DNA from: Planococcus sp. (in: firmicutes)
GTDB lineage: Bacteria > Bacillota > Bacilli > Bacillales_A > Planococcaceae
Length of the DNA: 7,235 bases
Assembly: GCA_030147225.1 (NCBI GenBank)
Contig: JASLAI010000003.1
Location: forward strand, 1-7,235
Direction of reading: 5' to 3'
In this document: positions 1 through 7,235 of the stretch, piece by piece
How positions within the stretch are numbered: the stretch's first letter is position 1
Layout of the letters: every line of letters begins with the position of its first letter
Notes under the pieces: model-generated
Told to the model about the DNA's origin: nothing
What the model saw: the letters and a program-made list of their open reading frames with translations, nothing else
Database searches by the model: none
Made by a program: the position numbers and the translations under genes

Positions 1-1
1 A

Positions 2-121
2 AGAAGACCGAAGAATGAAACTGATTTTTTAGAAGTCACTGGAGTGGGTGCCAATAAGCTTGAAAAGTATGGCGAAGCATTTTTAGAGGCCATTCATTCT
101 TTTGATTCAATAAATAACTGA
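2..121 (+). CDS. recQ: RecQ-type ATP-dependent DNA helicase, C-terminal end only (partial)
   Basis: The open frame enters from the left edge and gives 39 residues before a TGA stop at 119-121. It contains the stretch DFLEVTGVGANKLEKYGEAF, followed by a short tail ending SINN. The pattern of an acidic/hydrophobic lead, a GVG turn, K-LEKYG and then a short helix is typical of the last helices of the HRDC domain at the C-terminus of RecQ helicases. In those enzymes the HRDC domain helps bind DNA. RecQ unwinds DNA 3' to 5' during recombination and replication-fork repair, but the helicase core lies outside this window, so the assignment rests on this tail alone. Other HRDC proteins, such as RNase D or UvrD-like helicases, are possible but fit less well. 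The gene is closed by the hairpin at 133-171 and so is probably transcribed separately from the glutamate synthase genes. Confidence 0.75.
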   Translation, partial: RRPKNETDFLEVTGVGANKLEKYGEAFLEAIHSFDSINN

Positions 122-132
122 ATAAATATAAG

Positions 133-171
133 TAGAGAAACTCCATATAAAATGGGGGTTTCTCTATTTTT
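133..171 (+). terminator. Rho-independent terminator after the RecQ-like gene
   Basis: The left arm TAGAGAAACTCC (133-144) pairs with GGGGTTTCTCTA (155-166), giving a 12-bp stem with one G-U pair and a 10-base loop. A run of five T (167-171) follows directly. The hairpin begins 11 bases after the stop codon of the upstream gene. It should insulate the downstream genes from read-through. Confidence 0.88.
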
Positions 172-218
172 AAATTGTCAGACTTGTATATTTATTCATT
201 CTGATCTTATGAGCATAT

Positions 219-236
219 ATCGCATCACACGGCGAT
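219..236. promoter_or_regulatory. Inverted repeat ATCGC-N8-GCGAT, possible operator
   Basis: Perfect 5-base arms ATCGC (219-223) and GCGAT (232-236) are separated by eight bases. The repeat lies one base upstream of the cre-like site and upstream of both candidate promoters of the glutamate synthase gene. That position suits an activator-binding site. In Bacillus subtilis the LysR-type activator GltC binds dyad sites upstream of this gene, but I cannot show that this repeat is a GltC box. The spacing does not give the strict T-N11-A core of many LysR-type sites. Confidence 0.3.
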
Positions 237-237
237 T

Positions 238-251
238 TGGAAGCGTTTACA
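238..251. promoter_or_regulatory. cre-like site (CcpA operator candidate)
   Basis: The sequence TGGAAGCGTTTACA matches the catabolite-responsive element consensus TGWAANCGNTNWCA at every position except the third (G instead of A/T), and the central CG is present. CcpA with phosphorylated HPr binds such sites. The centre lies about 45 bases upstream of the start predicted from the 278-283 box, and about 95 bases upstream of the start predicted from the 328-333 box. The second distance resembles known activating cre sites, and the first could activate or repress. Binding is inferred from the motif only. Confidence 0.6.
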
Positions 252-254
252 ACG

Positions 255-283
255 TGATCATAGGATTTTGGTCTTAGTATAAA
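255..283 (+). promoter_or_regulatory. Candidate distal promoter of gltB
   Basis: A TATAAA box at 278-283 matches the sigma-A -10 consensus at five of six positions. At 17-base spacing the -35 position (255-260) reads TGATCA, only three of six matches. A poor -35 behind a good -10 suits an activator-dependent promoter, as glutamate synthase promoters are known to be in Bacillus. The predicted leader would be about 88 bases. Confidence 0.35.
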
Positions 284-303
284 TATTTTTTTACTCAGAG
301 GAA

Positions 304-333
304 TTGTATATATATTCAGACTTATGATATACT
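304..333 (+). promoter_or_regulatory. Candidate proximal promoter of gltB
   Basis: TTGTAT (304-309) and TATACT (328-333) are separated by 18 bases and match the -35 and -10 consensus at four and five positions. The two boxes sit within a dyad, GTATAT (306-311) and ATATAC (327-332). Transcription would start near 340, leaving a leader of about 38 bases. That would exclude the in-frame upstream ATG at 324 as a start codon. Which of the two candidate promoters is used cannot be decided by eye. Confidence 0.4.
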
Positions 334-363
334 ATCAAAATATTATGACACATCAGTGCAATG

Positions 364-370
364 AAGGAGG
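364..370 (+). promoter_or_regulatory. Ribosome binding site that fixes the gltB start
   Basis: AAGGAGG is a full-strength anti-Shine-Dalgarno match, placed seven bases before the ATG at 378. The upstream in-frame ATG codons at 324 and 345 have no comparable site, so translation is assigned to 378. Confidence 0.92.
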
Positions 371-377
371 CGGTTTG

Positions 378-3300
378 ATGAACAAGAAAGAATATCCAAT
401 CCCACAAGGGCTTTATCATCCAGAGCAAGAACATGAGGCGTGCGGAATAGGGATGATCGCCAATATTAACGGTGAAAAATCACATGCAATTGTTCAAAAT
501 GCAATTAATATATTATGTAACTTGGAACATCGCGGCGGCCAATCATCTGATACGAGTACAGGAGATGGTGCTGGTATCTTGACACAGATTCCTCATCGGT
601 TTTTCTTAAAGCAATGTGAAAAAGAAGGCATTACCTTGCCTGAAGAAGGCAAGTATGGAATCGGTATGCTCTTTATGCCGCAGGATTACGATTTGCGTAT
701 GAAGACAAAAGAAATGATTCATCAAATCGTTCAGGAAGAAGGGCAGATTTGTCTCGGATGGCGTCCGGTTCCTGTTAATGATTCATTCGTTGGTAAAGTT
801 GCATCAAAAACCAAGCCTGTCATTCGCCAGGTGTTCATCGGCGCTGCGCAAGGATTGGAAAATCGCATGGACCTTGAGCGGAAGCTATACATTATCCGTA
901 AGCGGATCGAACAGGCGATGGTCGGCGAAGAAGATTTCAAAGACGTTTATTTCAGCAGTCTTTCAGCAGGTACGATCGTCTACAAAGGCATGCTTATTCC
1001 AGAACAATTAGATTCATTTTATATTGACCTCAACCATCCTGAATTCAAATCAGCATTGGCTCTCGTCCACTCTCGCTTTAGTACAAATACCTTCCCAAGC
1101 TGGCAGCGTTCACACCCTAACCGCTATTCAATCCACAATGGTGAATTCAATACCTTAAGAGGAAACGTCAATTGGATGCGTGCTCGTCAAATGCTTTGTG
1201 CTTCTCCTGCGTTCAGCGAACAGGATCTTCAAAAAGTGTTGCCTGTTATCGACGAAACCGGCAGTGATTCGTCAATGTTTGATAACTGTTTCGAATTTTT
1301 GCACTTGTCTGGAAGATCACTGGCACATACGGCGATGATGATGGTTCCTGAACCATGGGTAAATGATCCGACCATCAAACAAGAGAAGAGAGATTTCTAT
1401 GAGTACCACAGCACCTTAATGGAGCCATGGGATGGCCCTGCCGCATTAGTCTTTACTGACGGCAAGCAGATCGCTGCTTGTCTGGACCGGAATGGCTTGC
1501 GCCCAGCACGTTATTATGTGACGAAGAGCGGCATGATCGTCATGGGTTCAGAAGTAGGGGCATTGGACATCTTTGCCGATGATATTATCTACAAAGATCG
1601 CTTGCGTCCAGGTAAAATGCTGCTGGTCGATTTGGAAGAAGGCAAAATCATTCCTGATGAAGAAATTAAACTTCAGATTGCAGGAGAGTTGCCATATAAA
1701 GATTTCATTGAAAAAAATATGTTCGATATGAAAGATATTCCTGAGCCGACAAAACCATCAAGCTTTAACGAAACGCAGCCTTTAATCAAGCGGCAGCTGG
1801 CTTTCGGTTATACGATGGAAGAAGTCCAAAAAATCATCAAGCCATTAGCGACTGACGGCAAAGATCCTGTCGGTTCAATGGGCTATGATTCGCCTTTGGC
1901 TGTTTTATCGAAAAAACCACAGCTCCTTTATAATTATTTCAAACAATTGTTTGCTCAAGTAACGAATCCTCCTATTGATGCGATTCGTGAACATATTATT
2001 ACAGCAGCACGTACAACTATCGGTGCAGAAGGAAATCTTGTTCAGCCAACTCCTGAAAGTGCCCGCCATATCCGGTTGGAAACACCGATTTTGACAGATG
2101 CGGAACTTGAGAAATTGCGCCAGCAGAATATCGCTAATTTCAAATCCGCCACAATTTCCATGCTGTTTGCTAAAAATGCTGGACCAGAAGCAATGGAACA
2201 TAGATTGGATGCTATTTTTGAGGAAGCAGATCAAGCGCTCAAAGAAGGCGCTACATTGCTTATTTTGTCTGACCGCGGCGTGACTGCGGAATATGCAGCA
2301 ATTCCTGCCTTGTTAGCAGTTTCGGGCCTGCATCATCATTTAATCCGTGAAGGCACCCGTACACAAATGAGCATTTTGCTGGAATCTGCTGAACCTCGTG
2401 AAGTCCATCATTTTGCGGCACTTCTAGGTTATGGAGCAGAAGGCATCAACCCCTATTTGGCTTTCGATACGATTGAGAATTTAGTTGAGATCGAGGACAT
2501 TCCAAATATCAGTTTCGAGGAAGCGGAAAAAACATATGTGAAAGCTGTTACGGACGGCATCATTAAAGTCCTTTCCAAAATGGGAATTTCAACTATCCAG
2601 AGCTATCGCGGGGCGCAAATTTTTGAAGCAGTCGGCATCCATATGGATGTAATCGACAAATACTTCACCCGTACTTCCTCTCGTCTTGGCGGAATCGGCT
2701 TGGACATCATTGCGAAAGAAGTGCTGATGAGACATGAAGCAGCTTATCCGGTTGCAGAAGGAGACGATCAGGCGTTAGAGTCTGGCGACGAATTCCAATA
2801 CCGGGAAAATGGAGAAGACCATCAATACAACCCGAAGACAATTCATACGCTGCAGCATGCATGCCGTACGAATAACTTTGAAGTCTTCAAAAAATACAGC
2901 AAGCTCTTAACCGATGAAAAAACAAATCTCCAATCGTTGCGCGGTTTGATGTCATTTAAGAAACAGAAGCCGGTGCCGATTGAAGAAGTGGAAACCATTG
3001 AAGAAATATGTGCCCGCTTTAAAACCGGAGCTATGTCATACGGCTCCATTAGTAAAGAAGCGCATGAAGCACTTGCCGTTGCAATGAACCGCATCGGCGG
3101 AAGAAGCAATTCAGGAGAAGGCGGAGAAGAGATATCCCGCTTTATTCCAGATGAAAATGGCGATAATCGCCGCAGCTCTATCAAACAAGTGGCATCTGGA
3201 CGTTTTGGCGTCACCAGCCATTATTTGGTGAATGCGGATGAAATCCAGATCAAAGTGGCGCAAGGAGCGAAGCCTGGGGAAGGCGGACATTTGCCAGGCA

Positions 3301-4964
3301 AAAAAGTCTATCCTTGGATTGCGGAAGTTCGCGGTTCGACACCGGGGGTCGAATTGATCTCGCCGCCTCCACACCATGATATTTACTCAATCGAAGATTT
3401 GGCTGAATTGATTTTCAACCTGAAAAATGCAAACCCAACCGCACGTATAAGCGTCAAACTGGTATCAGCTGTCGGAGTCGGAACAATTGCTGCCGGTGTT
3501 GCAAAAGGCCGCGCGGATGTTGTATTAATCAGTGGCTATGATGGCGGGACTGGAGCGGCTCCAAAAACCAGTCTGAAACACACAGGCCTGCCTTGGGAAA
3601 TCGGATTAGCTGAAACGCATCAAACGCTACTGTTAAATGGACTGCGCGATCGGATTGTTGTTGAAACAGACGGCAAAATGATGACAGGGCGCGATGTAGT
3701 GACAGCGGCTCTTCTGGGAGCTGAAGAATTCGGGTTCTCAACAGCGCCTCTTGTCGTACTTGGCTGTGTCATGATGCGCGTCTGCCATTTGGACACTTGT
3801 CCAGTCGGTATTGCGACTCAAAATCCTGCACTGCGCGAAAAATACGGCGGAGATCCGGAACATGTTGCAAACTTCATGCGCTTTATTGCACAAGAAACCC
3901 GTGAATTGATGGCTGAATTGGGCTTCCGTACGATCAATGAAATGATTGGCCGCACAGATGTCCTCGAAGCTAACCAAGCGGTTGATCATTGGAAAGCTGG
4001 CGGCATTGATTTGAGCGCCTTATTACACCAGCCAGACCTTCCAGAAAAAGTAGGACGCTATGCAACAATTAAGCAAAATCATGAATTGGAAAAAACGCTG
4101 GATTATCAGGAATTATTGCCGCGTTGCCGAAAAGCCATTGAAAATGGTGAACGAGTGGAAGTGGCAACAGCGATTCGCAATATTCATAGAGCTGCAGGCA
4201 CCATTGTTGGTAGTGCCATTTCGAAACGCTATGGAGCGGAAGGGTTGCCTGAAGACACAATCAACTTGAACTTCCAAGGTTCTGCAGGACAAAGTTTTGG
4301 AGCATTCATTCCAAAAGGGATGTCGATGAACTTAATCGGCGATGCCAATGACTTCGTCGGAAAGGGCTTATCAGGCGGAAAAATCACTGTTTATCCAGCA
4401 TTGGATTCGAGCTTCCTGCCAGAGAACAATATTATTATCGGCAATGTTTCGTTCTATGGAGCGTCTGCTGGTGAAGCTTATATTTATGGAGTGGCAGGCG
4501 AGCGTTTTGCCGTCAGAAACAGCGGGGCGAAGATAGTCGTCGAAGGTGTAGGCGACCATGGCTGTGAATACATGACAGGCGGCCGAGTAGCAATTCTGGG
4601 CCAAACCGGTAAAAACTTTGCAGCCGGTATGTCAGGCGGCGTAGCATATGTCCTTGATGAAGAAGGTACGTTCAGTGAACGCTGCAATGCGGAAATGGTT
4701 CATTTACAACCGCTTGCCGATCCTGCAGAAATTGAAGAACTGCGTGAAATGATTGAAAAACATGTTCATTACACGAGCAGTGCCAAAGGAACTCGATTGT
4801 TGACGCATTGGGAAATCTATTCTGCTAAGTTTGTACGTGTCATCCCGAAAGCGTATCTTCAGATCAATGAAAGAATCAGCAAACTGCAAAGCAGCGGCAT
4901 GGCGAAATCCGAAGCCGAAATGGCTGCTTTTGAAGAAAGCAAAATGGCGAACGCTGGGAAATAA
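378..4964 (+). CDS. gltB: Glutamate synthase (NADPH), large (alpha) subunit
   Basis: This 1528-residue protein is the glutamine-hydrolysing and glutamate-forming subunit of NADPH-GOGAT (called gltA in Bacillus subtilis, where it is about 1520 residues). The 21-residue leader ends at EACGIG, so Cys22 should become the N-terminal nucleophile after propeptide removal. The class II amidotransferase domain spans about 22-430, with HRGG, TGDGAG, Arg233 in [11 protein letters not shown] and Asn254-Gly255 in HNGEFNTL. A central linker domain follows at about 450-750. The FMN-binding synthase domain covers about 830-1200, with [28 protein letters not shown] and [11 protein letters not shown]. Cys1130, Cys1136 and Cys1141 (C-X5-C-X4-C) are placed to hold the 3Fe-4S cluster. 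The C-terminal GXGXG beta-helix lies at about 1240-1450. The enzyme is cytosolic and works with the small subunit encoded downstream. Its length and motifs are complete, with no sign of damage. The upstream cre-like site suggests carbon control. Confidence 0.98.
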   Translation: MNKKEYPIPQGLYHPEQEHEACGIGMIANINGEKSHAIVQNAINILCNLEHRGGQSSDTSTGDGAGILTQIPHRFFLKQCEKEGITLPEEGKYGIGMLFMPQDYDLRMKTKEMIHQIVQEEGQICLGWRPVPVNDSFVGKVASKTKPVIRQVFIGAAQGLENRMDLERKLYIIRKRIEQAMVGEEDFKDVYFSSLSAGTIVYKGMLIPEQLDSFYIDLNHPEFKSALALVHSRFSTNTFPSWQRSHPNRYSIHNGEFNTLRGNVNWMRARQMLCASPAFSEQDLQKVLPVIDETGSDSSMFDNCFEFLHLSGRSLAHTAMMMVPEPWVNDPTIKQEKRDFYEYHSTLMEPWDGPAALVFTDGKQIAACLDRNGLRPARYYVTKSGMIVMGSEVGALDIFADDIIYKDRLRPGKMLLVDLEEGKIIPDEEIKLQIAGELPYKDFIEKNMFDMKDIPEPTKPSSFNETQPLIKRQLAFGYTMEEVQKIIKPLATDGKDPVGSMGYDSPLAVLSKKPQLLYNYFKQLFAQVTNPPIDAIREHIITAARTTIGAEGNLVQPTPESARHIRLETPILTDAELEKLRQQNIANFKSATISMLFAKNAGPEAMEHRLDAIFEEADQALKEGATLLILSDRGVTAEYAAIPALLAVSGLHHHLIREGTRTQMSILLESAEPREVHHFAALLGYGAEGINPYLAFDTIENLVEIEDIPNISFEEAEKTYVKAVTDGIIKVLSKMGISTIQSYRGAQIFEAVGIHMDVIDKYFTRTSSRLGGIGLDIIAKEVLMRHEAAYPVAEGDDQALESGDEFQYRENGEDHQYNPKTIHTLQHACRTNNFEVFKKYSKLLTDEKTNLQSLRGLMSFKKQKPVPIEEVETIEEICARFKTGAMSYGSISKEAHEALAVAMNRIGGRSNSGEGGEEISRFIPDENGDNRRSSIKQVASGRFGVTSHYLVNADEIQIKVAQGAKPGEGGHLPGKKVYPWIAEVRGSTPGVELISPPPHHDIYSIEDLAELIFNLKNANPTARISVKLVSAVGVGTIAAGVAKGRADVVLISGYDGGTGAAPKTSLKHTGLPWEIGLAETHQTLLLNGLRDRIVVETDGKMMTGRDVVTAALLGAEEFGFSTAPLVVLGCVMMRVCHLDTCPVGIATQNPALREKYGGDPEHVANFMRFIAQETRELMAELGFRTINEMIGRTDVLEANQAVDHWKAGGIDLSALLHQPDLPEKVGRYATIKQNHELEKTLDYQELLPRCRKAIENGERVEVATAIRNIHRAAGTIVGSAISKRYGAEGLPEDTINLNFQGSAGQSFGAFIPKGMSMNLIGDANDFVGKGLSGGKITVYPALDSSFLPENNIIIGNVSFYGASAGEAYIYGVAGERFAVRNSGAKIVVEGVGDHGCEYMTGGRVAILGQTGKNFAAGMSGGVAYVLDEEGTFSERCNAEMVHLQPLADPAEIEELREMIEKHVHYTSSAKGTRLLTHWEIYSAKFVRVIPKAYLQINERISKLQSSGMAKSEAEMAAFEESKMANAGK

Positions 4965-4965
4965 G

Positions 4966-5075
4966 AAAAGCGAAAGTACCTGTCCAGCTCTGACAGGTGC
5001 AAGACGATTTGGCGAAGCGGCGTGTCTCAGCTGGCTAATCAAAGCGGCTTGCATCCGAAGAGGCTGAAGTCTAAA
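4966..5075. repeat. GC-rich imperfect palindrome resembling a dispersed Bacillales intergenic repeat
   Basis: The element begins just after the gltB stop with GAAAAGCGAAAG and ends near GGCTGAAGTCTAAAA. Two folds compete. A local hairpin pairs ACCTGTC (4978-4984) with GACAGGT (4992-4998) around a 7-base loop. A long fold pairs CAGCTCT (4985-4991) with AGAGGCTG (5059-5066, one bulged G) and TGCAAG (4998-5003) with CTTGCA (5048-5053), with a weaker inner pairing of GATT (5006-5009) with AATC (5037-5040). From memory, the opening and closing words resemble the roughly 100-bp repeats found between genes in Bacillaceae and Planococcaceae. This copy appears degenerate at its outer ends. There is no T-run after either hairpin, so it is not a classical terminator. 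It encodes nothing recognisable. Membership of a repeat family was not checked by search. Confidence 0.6.
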
Positions 5076-5091
5076 AAAACGGACTAAAATA

Positions 5092-5120
5092 TTGTGCTTT
5101 CTTATGCATCAATATAAACA
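5092..5120 (+). promoter_or_regulatory. Weak candidate internal promoter for gltD
   Basis: TTGTGC (5092-5097) is followed after 17 bases by TAAACA (5115-5120), or after 15 bases by the better -10 match TATAAA (5113-5118). The stretch is AT-rich and lies just downstream of the palindromic repeat. If active, it would give the small subunit its own transcript with a leader of about 70 bases. The -35 match is poor, so this is a suggestion only. Confidence 0.22.
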
Positions 5121-5181
5121 ATTCAAGAGCCTTCACTAATAAAGTAGAGGTTTACGGATTTCAACATGAGAAATTGTGAGT

Positions 5182-5188
5182 AGGAGGG
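5182..5188 (+). promoter_or_regulatory. Ribosome binding site that fixes the gltD start
   Basis: AGGAGGG lies five bases before the ATG at 5194. An in-frame GTG at 5176 sits upstream of this site and has no Shine-Dalgarno sequence of its own, so the start is placed at 5194. Confidence 0.92.
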
Positions 5189-5193
5189 AAATA

Positions 5194-6681
5194 ATGGGGA
5201 AACCAACAGGATTTATGGAATATGGCAGACAGACACTCAAAGAGCGTCAGCCAGCTGAACGTACAAAAGACTGGAACGATTATACAATCCCTCTGTCAAA
5301 TGAAGAAGTAGCAAAACAAGGTGCGCGCTGTATGGACTGTGGAGTGCCAACTTGCCATACAGGAATGGAATTAGATAATGTAACGACCGGTTGCCCTGTA
5401 AATCATCTTATCCCTGAGTGGAATGATCTGGTTTACCGTGGACAATGGAAAGAAGCCCTGCATCGTGAACATTTGAAGAACAACTTCCCAGAGTTTACAG
5501 GAACCGCCTGTCCGGCTCCTTGTGAAGGTGCGTGTGTATTGGGGATCAATGAACCGCCTGTAGCGATCCGTACAGTTGAACGTTCTATAATCGAGCGAGG
5601 ATTTGCAGAAGGTTGGGTTGTAGCAGAACCGCCTAAAACACGCACCGGTAAAAAAGTTGCAGTCATCGGTTCAGGTCCAGCGGGACTTGCGGCCGCAGCT
5701 CAATTGAACAAAGCCGGTCACCTGGTGACTGTATTCGAAAAAAGCGACCGTGTAGGCGGATTGCTCACATATGGAATCCCAGAGATGAAACTATCTTATG
5801 ATATGGTTACAAGACGCGTAAAACTTCTTGAACAGGAAGGCATTACCTTCATTACGAGTGTAGAGGTAGGAAAAAATTACCCTTCTTCAAAATTGAAGGC
5901 TGATTTTGATGCTGTCGTAATGTGTACAGGTGCTACCGTTCACCGCAATATTGACGTAGAAGGCCGTGATCTTGATGGCGTTCACTTCGCCATGGACTTC
6001 CTGCACGCAAGCACAAAAAGTTTGCTGGACTCAAATTTTGAAGATGGCAGTTATATTTCCGCGAAGGGCAAGAACGTCATCGTCATTGGCGGCGGTGATA
6101 CAGGGACCGACTGCTTAGCGACTTCTGTACGCCACGATTGTGCAAGCCTTGTTCAATTTGATGTTTACGATAAAAAAGGTGCGATTCGTGATGAAAAAGG
6201 CAATCCATGGCCTCAATATCCGAAAGTTCACCGATTGGAATACGGCCACAAAGAAGCGGCTGCTACTTTTGGAGATGACCCAAGAGCTTATGCGGTTATG
6301 ACGAAGAAATTTGTCGGCGATGAAAGCGGAAAAGTTAAAGAAGTGCATACAGTGAATGTGAAGTTAAAAATTGATGAACAAGGCAATCGGATTCGTGAGG
6401 AAATTCCAGGTACGGAAAAAGTATGGAAAGCGGATTTGATATTGATCGCTATCGGTTTCAGCGGACCTGAACAGGACCTGATTCAGCAATTAGAAGTGGA
6501 AACAGAAGCAAATTCAACAGTAAAAGCAGAATACGGAAAATACACAACCAATGTGGAAGGCGTTTTTGCAGCGGGAGATGTACGCCGCGGCCAAAGCTTA
6601 ATCGTGTGGGCCATTAACGAGGGCCGTGAAGCGGCTCGTGAATGCGATCGTTTCCTAATGGGAGCAACTGTATTGCCGTAA
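5194..6681 (+). CDS. gltD: Glutamate synthase (NADPH), small (beta) subunit
   Basis: This 495-residue flavoprotein supplies electrons from NADPH to the large subunit (it is called gltB in Bacillus subtilis, about 493 residues). Its N-terminal part carries cysteines for iron-sulfur clusters: Cys46, Cys49, Cys54 and Cys67, then Cys106, Cys110 and Cys114 in CPAPCEGAC. The first Rossmann fold has the FAD motif GSGPAG (159-164) followed by [16 protein letters not shown]. The NADPH fold has GGGDTG (299-304). The C-terminal FAD-closing motif [14 protein letters not shown] includes Gly461-Asp462. All expected motifs are present and the length is normal. The start at 5194 was chosen for its ribosome binding site. 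The gene lies 229 bases after gltB, an unusually wide gap for subunits of one complex, with no obvious terminator between them, so co-transcription remains likely. The frame ends TAA followed at once by a second TAA, and then a strong terminator. Related oxidoreductases such as PreT and NADP-dependent GOGAT-like proteins share this fold, but pairing with gltB settles the call. Confidence 0.97.
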   Translation: MGKPTGFMEYGRQTLKERQPAERTKDWNDYTIPLSNEEVAKQGARCMDCGVPTCHTGMELDNVTTGCPVNHLIPEWNDLVYRGQWKEALHREHLKNNFPEFTGTACPAPCEGACVLGINEPPVAIRTVERSIIERGFAEGWVVAEPPKTRTGKKVAVIGSGPAGLAAAAQLNKAGHLVTVFEKSDRVGGLLTYGIPEMKLSYDMVTRRVKLLEQEGITFITSVEVGKNYPSSKLKADFDAVVMCTGATVHRNIDVEGRDLDGVHFAMDFLHASTKSLLDSNFEDGSYISAKGKNVIVIGGGDTGTDCLATSVRHDCASLVQFDVYDKKGAIRDEKGNPWPQYPKVHRLEYGHKEAAATFGDDPRAYAVMTKKFVGDESGKVKEVHTVNVKLKIDEQGNRIREEIPGTEKVWKADLILIAIGFSGPEQDLIQQLEVETEANSTVKAEYGKYTTNVEGVFAAGDVRRGQSLIVWAINEGREAARECDRFLMGATVLP

Positions 6682-6703
6682 TAAAAAAGAATAGTTGATC
6701 GAC

Positions 6704-6744
6704 GCTGTGGCAGAACTTGATAGCAAGTTCTGCCACAGCTTTTT
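6704..6744 (+). terminator. Strong Rho-independent terminator after gltD
   Basis: GCTGTGGCAGAACTTG (6704-6719) pairs perfectly with CAAGTTCTGCCACAGC (6724-6739) around a 4-base loop, ATAG. Five T follow at 6740-6744. An A-run lies upstream at 6683-6688, but it is 15 bases from the stem, so use in the opposite direction is unlikely. It marks the end of the glutamate synthase transcript. Confidence 0.96.
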
Positions 6745-7046
6745 ATGTGGAAACGACACGCAGGTGCCTATAAAATAAAAAAAATTTGTGGTGGATATAT
6801 GGATTTTTTAAAACTTTGACAGTAATTTGATAATCAGTTATTCCAGTTATATTTCATATATGTAAAAACCATGTCTTTTATCTAAATAATGCAATATCTA
6901 GTTGTGCAAAAGGCCTAGTGAGTATATACTATAGAAGGTAAGAGCTGGTATTTTAAGCCAAATTACAGTGATATGTTATTTATTCTCGCTTATAAGAGTT
7001 TGGAGCTTCAATGCCTGCTACCTAAATAGAACTAGGAGGAAAAGAC
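6745..7046. other. Non-coding AT-rich interval upstream of the exported-protein gene
   Basis: These 302 bases contain no open frame longer than a few codons that has a ribosome binding site, on the strands I read. They hold a consensus -35 hexamer TTGACA (6816-6821) with no good -10 at 16-18 bases, a 9-base palindrome TGATAATCA (6828-6836), the promoter candidate listed separately at 6902-6930, and a leader of roughly 110 bases before the next gene. No tRNA, riboswitch or repeat was recognised. Confidence 0.6.
6902..6930 (+). promoter_or_regulatory. Candidate promoter of the exported-protein gene
   Basis: TTGTGC (6902-6907) and TATACT (6925-6930) are separated by 17 bases. The -10 matches at five of six positions and the -35 keeps the TTG core. 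The -10 lies inside a perfect 10-base palindrome, AGTATATACT (6921-6930). Transcription would begin near 6937, giving a leader of about 110 bases before the ATG at 7047. Confidence 0.45.
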
Positions 7047-7235
7047 ATGTTTAAAAAGAGTTTAATCGCAGTTTTGTTTTCATTGATTATGGCAATGGTT
7101 TTAGTGACGAGTGCGTTTGCATCAAGTGATTTTCAAACCGTAGAAGCTAATAATACAGAAGAAATGACGCCGGAAGTTGCTAAAGCAATTGCTGAAGTCG
7201 AAAAAACAAATACAAAAATCTTCGCTGAAATTGAG
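7047..7235 (+). CDS. Secreted protein of unknown function (partial, N-terminal 63 residues)
   Basis: I do not recognise the family. The ATG at 7047 follows the ribosome binding site AGGAGGA (7034-7040) by six bases, which makes the start secure. Residues 1-25 form a standard Sec signal peptide: a positive start MFKKS, a hydrophobic core LIAVLFSLIMAMVLV, and TSAFA before a likely signal peptidase I cut at Ala25/Ser26. There is no lipobox cysteine, so it is not a lipoprotein. The mature part seen here is rich in Glu, Ala, Lys, Thr and Asn and contains no Cys. From about residue 43, a stretch with EVAKAIAEVEKTNTKIFAEI looks like an amphipathic helix, perhaps the start of a coiled coil. The frame is open at the window edge, so the size and any domain are unknown. 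Its separate promoter and the terminator after gltD argue that it is not part of the glutamate synthase operon. Confidence 0.85.
   Translation, partial: MFKKSLIAVLFSLIMAMVLVTSAFASSDFQTVEANNTEEMTPEVAKAIAEVEKTNTKIFAEIE

Noticed and set aside
172..323. TnrA/GlnR box (TGTNA-N7-TNACA) upstream of gltB
   Set aside because: Half sites such as TGTCA at 176-180 and TTACA at 247-251 occur, but no pair has the required spacing.
361..378. Five-codon frame (MKEAV) ending in a TGATG overlap with the gltB start
   Set aside because: The gltB Shine-Dalgarno sequence lies inside it and it has none of its own, so this is a coincidence of the sequence around the start.
1905..3377. Several minus-strand open frames of about 60-120 codons inside gltB
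   Set aside because: They are antisense to an intact, well-conserved gene and show no start signals or family-like sequence.
4978..4998. Hairpin ACCTGTC/GACAGGT as a terminator after gltB
   Set aside because: No T-run follows the stem, so it cannot act as a standard intrinsic terminator.
4704..5067. Open frames on both strands running from the end of gltB into the spacer
   Set aside because: They overlap gltB in other frames, lack ribosome binding sites, and their products run through the palindromic repeat with no recognisable composition or motif.
5166..5183. Five-codon mini-ORF (MRNCE) whose TAG stop lies at the gltD ribosome binding site, suggesting translational coupling
   Set aside because: It has no ribosome binding site at usable spacing, and such short frames are common by chance.
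5176..5193. Upstream GTG start that would add six residues to gltD
   Set aside because: The strong ribosome binding site is downstream of this GTG and well placed for the ATG at 5194, and the family length fits the shorter form.
6937..7046. Riboswitch or structured leader before the exported-protein gene
   Set aside because: Only short, weak hairpins are visible and no known aptamer core or terminator/antiterminator pair could be recognised.
1..7235. CRISPR array, tRNA or rRNA gene, insertion sequence, attachment site or origin
   Set aside because: No regularly spaced direct repeats, cloverleaf sequences, transposase-like frames or iteron clusters were seen.

Overview
The window looks like a chromosomal segment of a low-to-moderate GC Gram-positive bacterium (Firmicutes, Bacillales). 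Strong AGGAGG-type ribosome binding sites, Bacillus-like glutamate synthase subunits, U-tailed hairpin terminators and a CcpA-type cre sequence support this. A Planococcaceae relative (Planococcus or similar) is my best guess, but that rests on overall impression and was not tested by any search.

Layout, all on the + strand. Positions 2-121 hold the last 39 codons of a protein that reads like the C-terminal HRDC end of RecQ helicase, closed by a hairpin terminator at 133-171. Positions 172-377 are a regulatory region. It contains an inverted repeat (219-236), a near-consensus cre site (238-251), two candidate promoters and a strong ribosome binding site. Positions 378-4964 encode the large (alpha) subunit of NADPH-dependent glutamate synthase. 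A long 229-base spacer follows. Its first half is a GC-rich imperfect palindrome that resembles the dispersed intergenic repeats of Bacillales, and its second half is AT-rich and may hold a weak promoter. Positions 5194-6681 encode the small (beta) subunit, followed by a perfect 16-bp-stem terminator at 6704-6744. The next 302 bases (6745-7046) have no gene but hold candidate promoter elements. A secreted protein of unknown function starts at 7047 and runs off the window end.

The two subunits form one enzyme. The small subunit takes electrons from NADPH through FAD and iron-sulfur clusters. The large subunit releases ammonia from glutamine, passes it down an internal channel and adds it to 2-oxoglutarate on FMN, giving two glutamates. 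With glutamine synthetase this is the GS-GOGAT route of ammonium assimilation. The cre-like site suggests that carbon status also affects this locus.

No new multi-gene system is present. The points most worth a second look are the palindromic repeat lodged between the two subunit genes, the cre-like site and adjacent inverted repeat, the lack of a neighbouring gltC regulator, and the unrecognised exported protein at the right edge.
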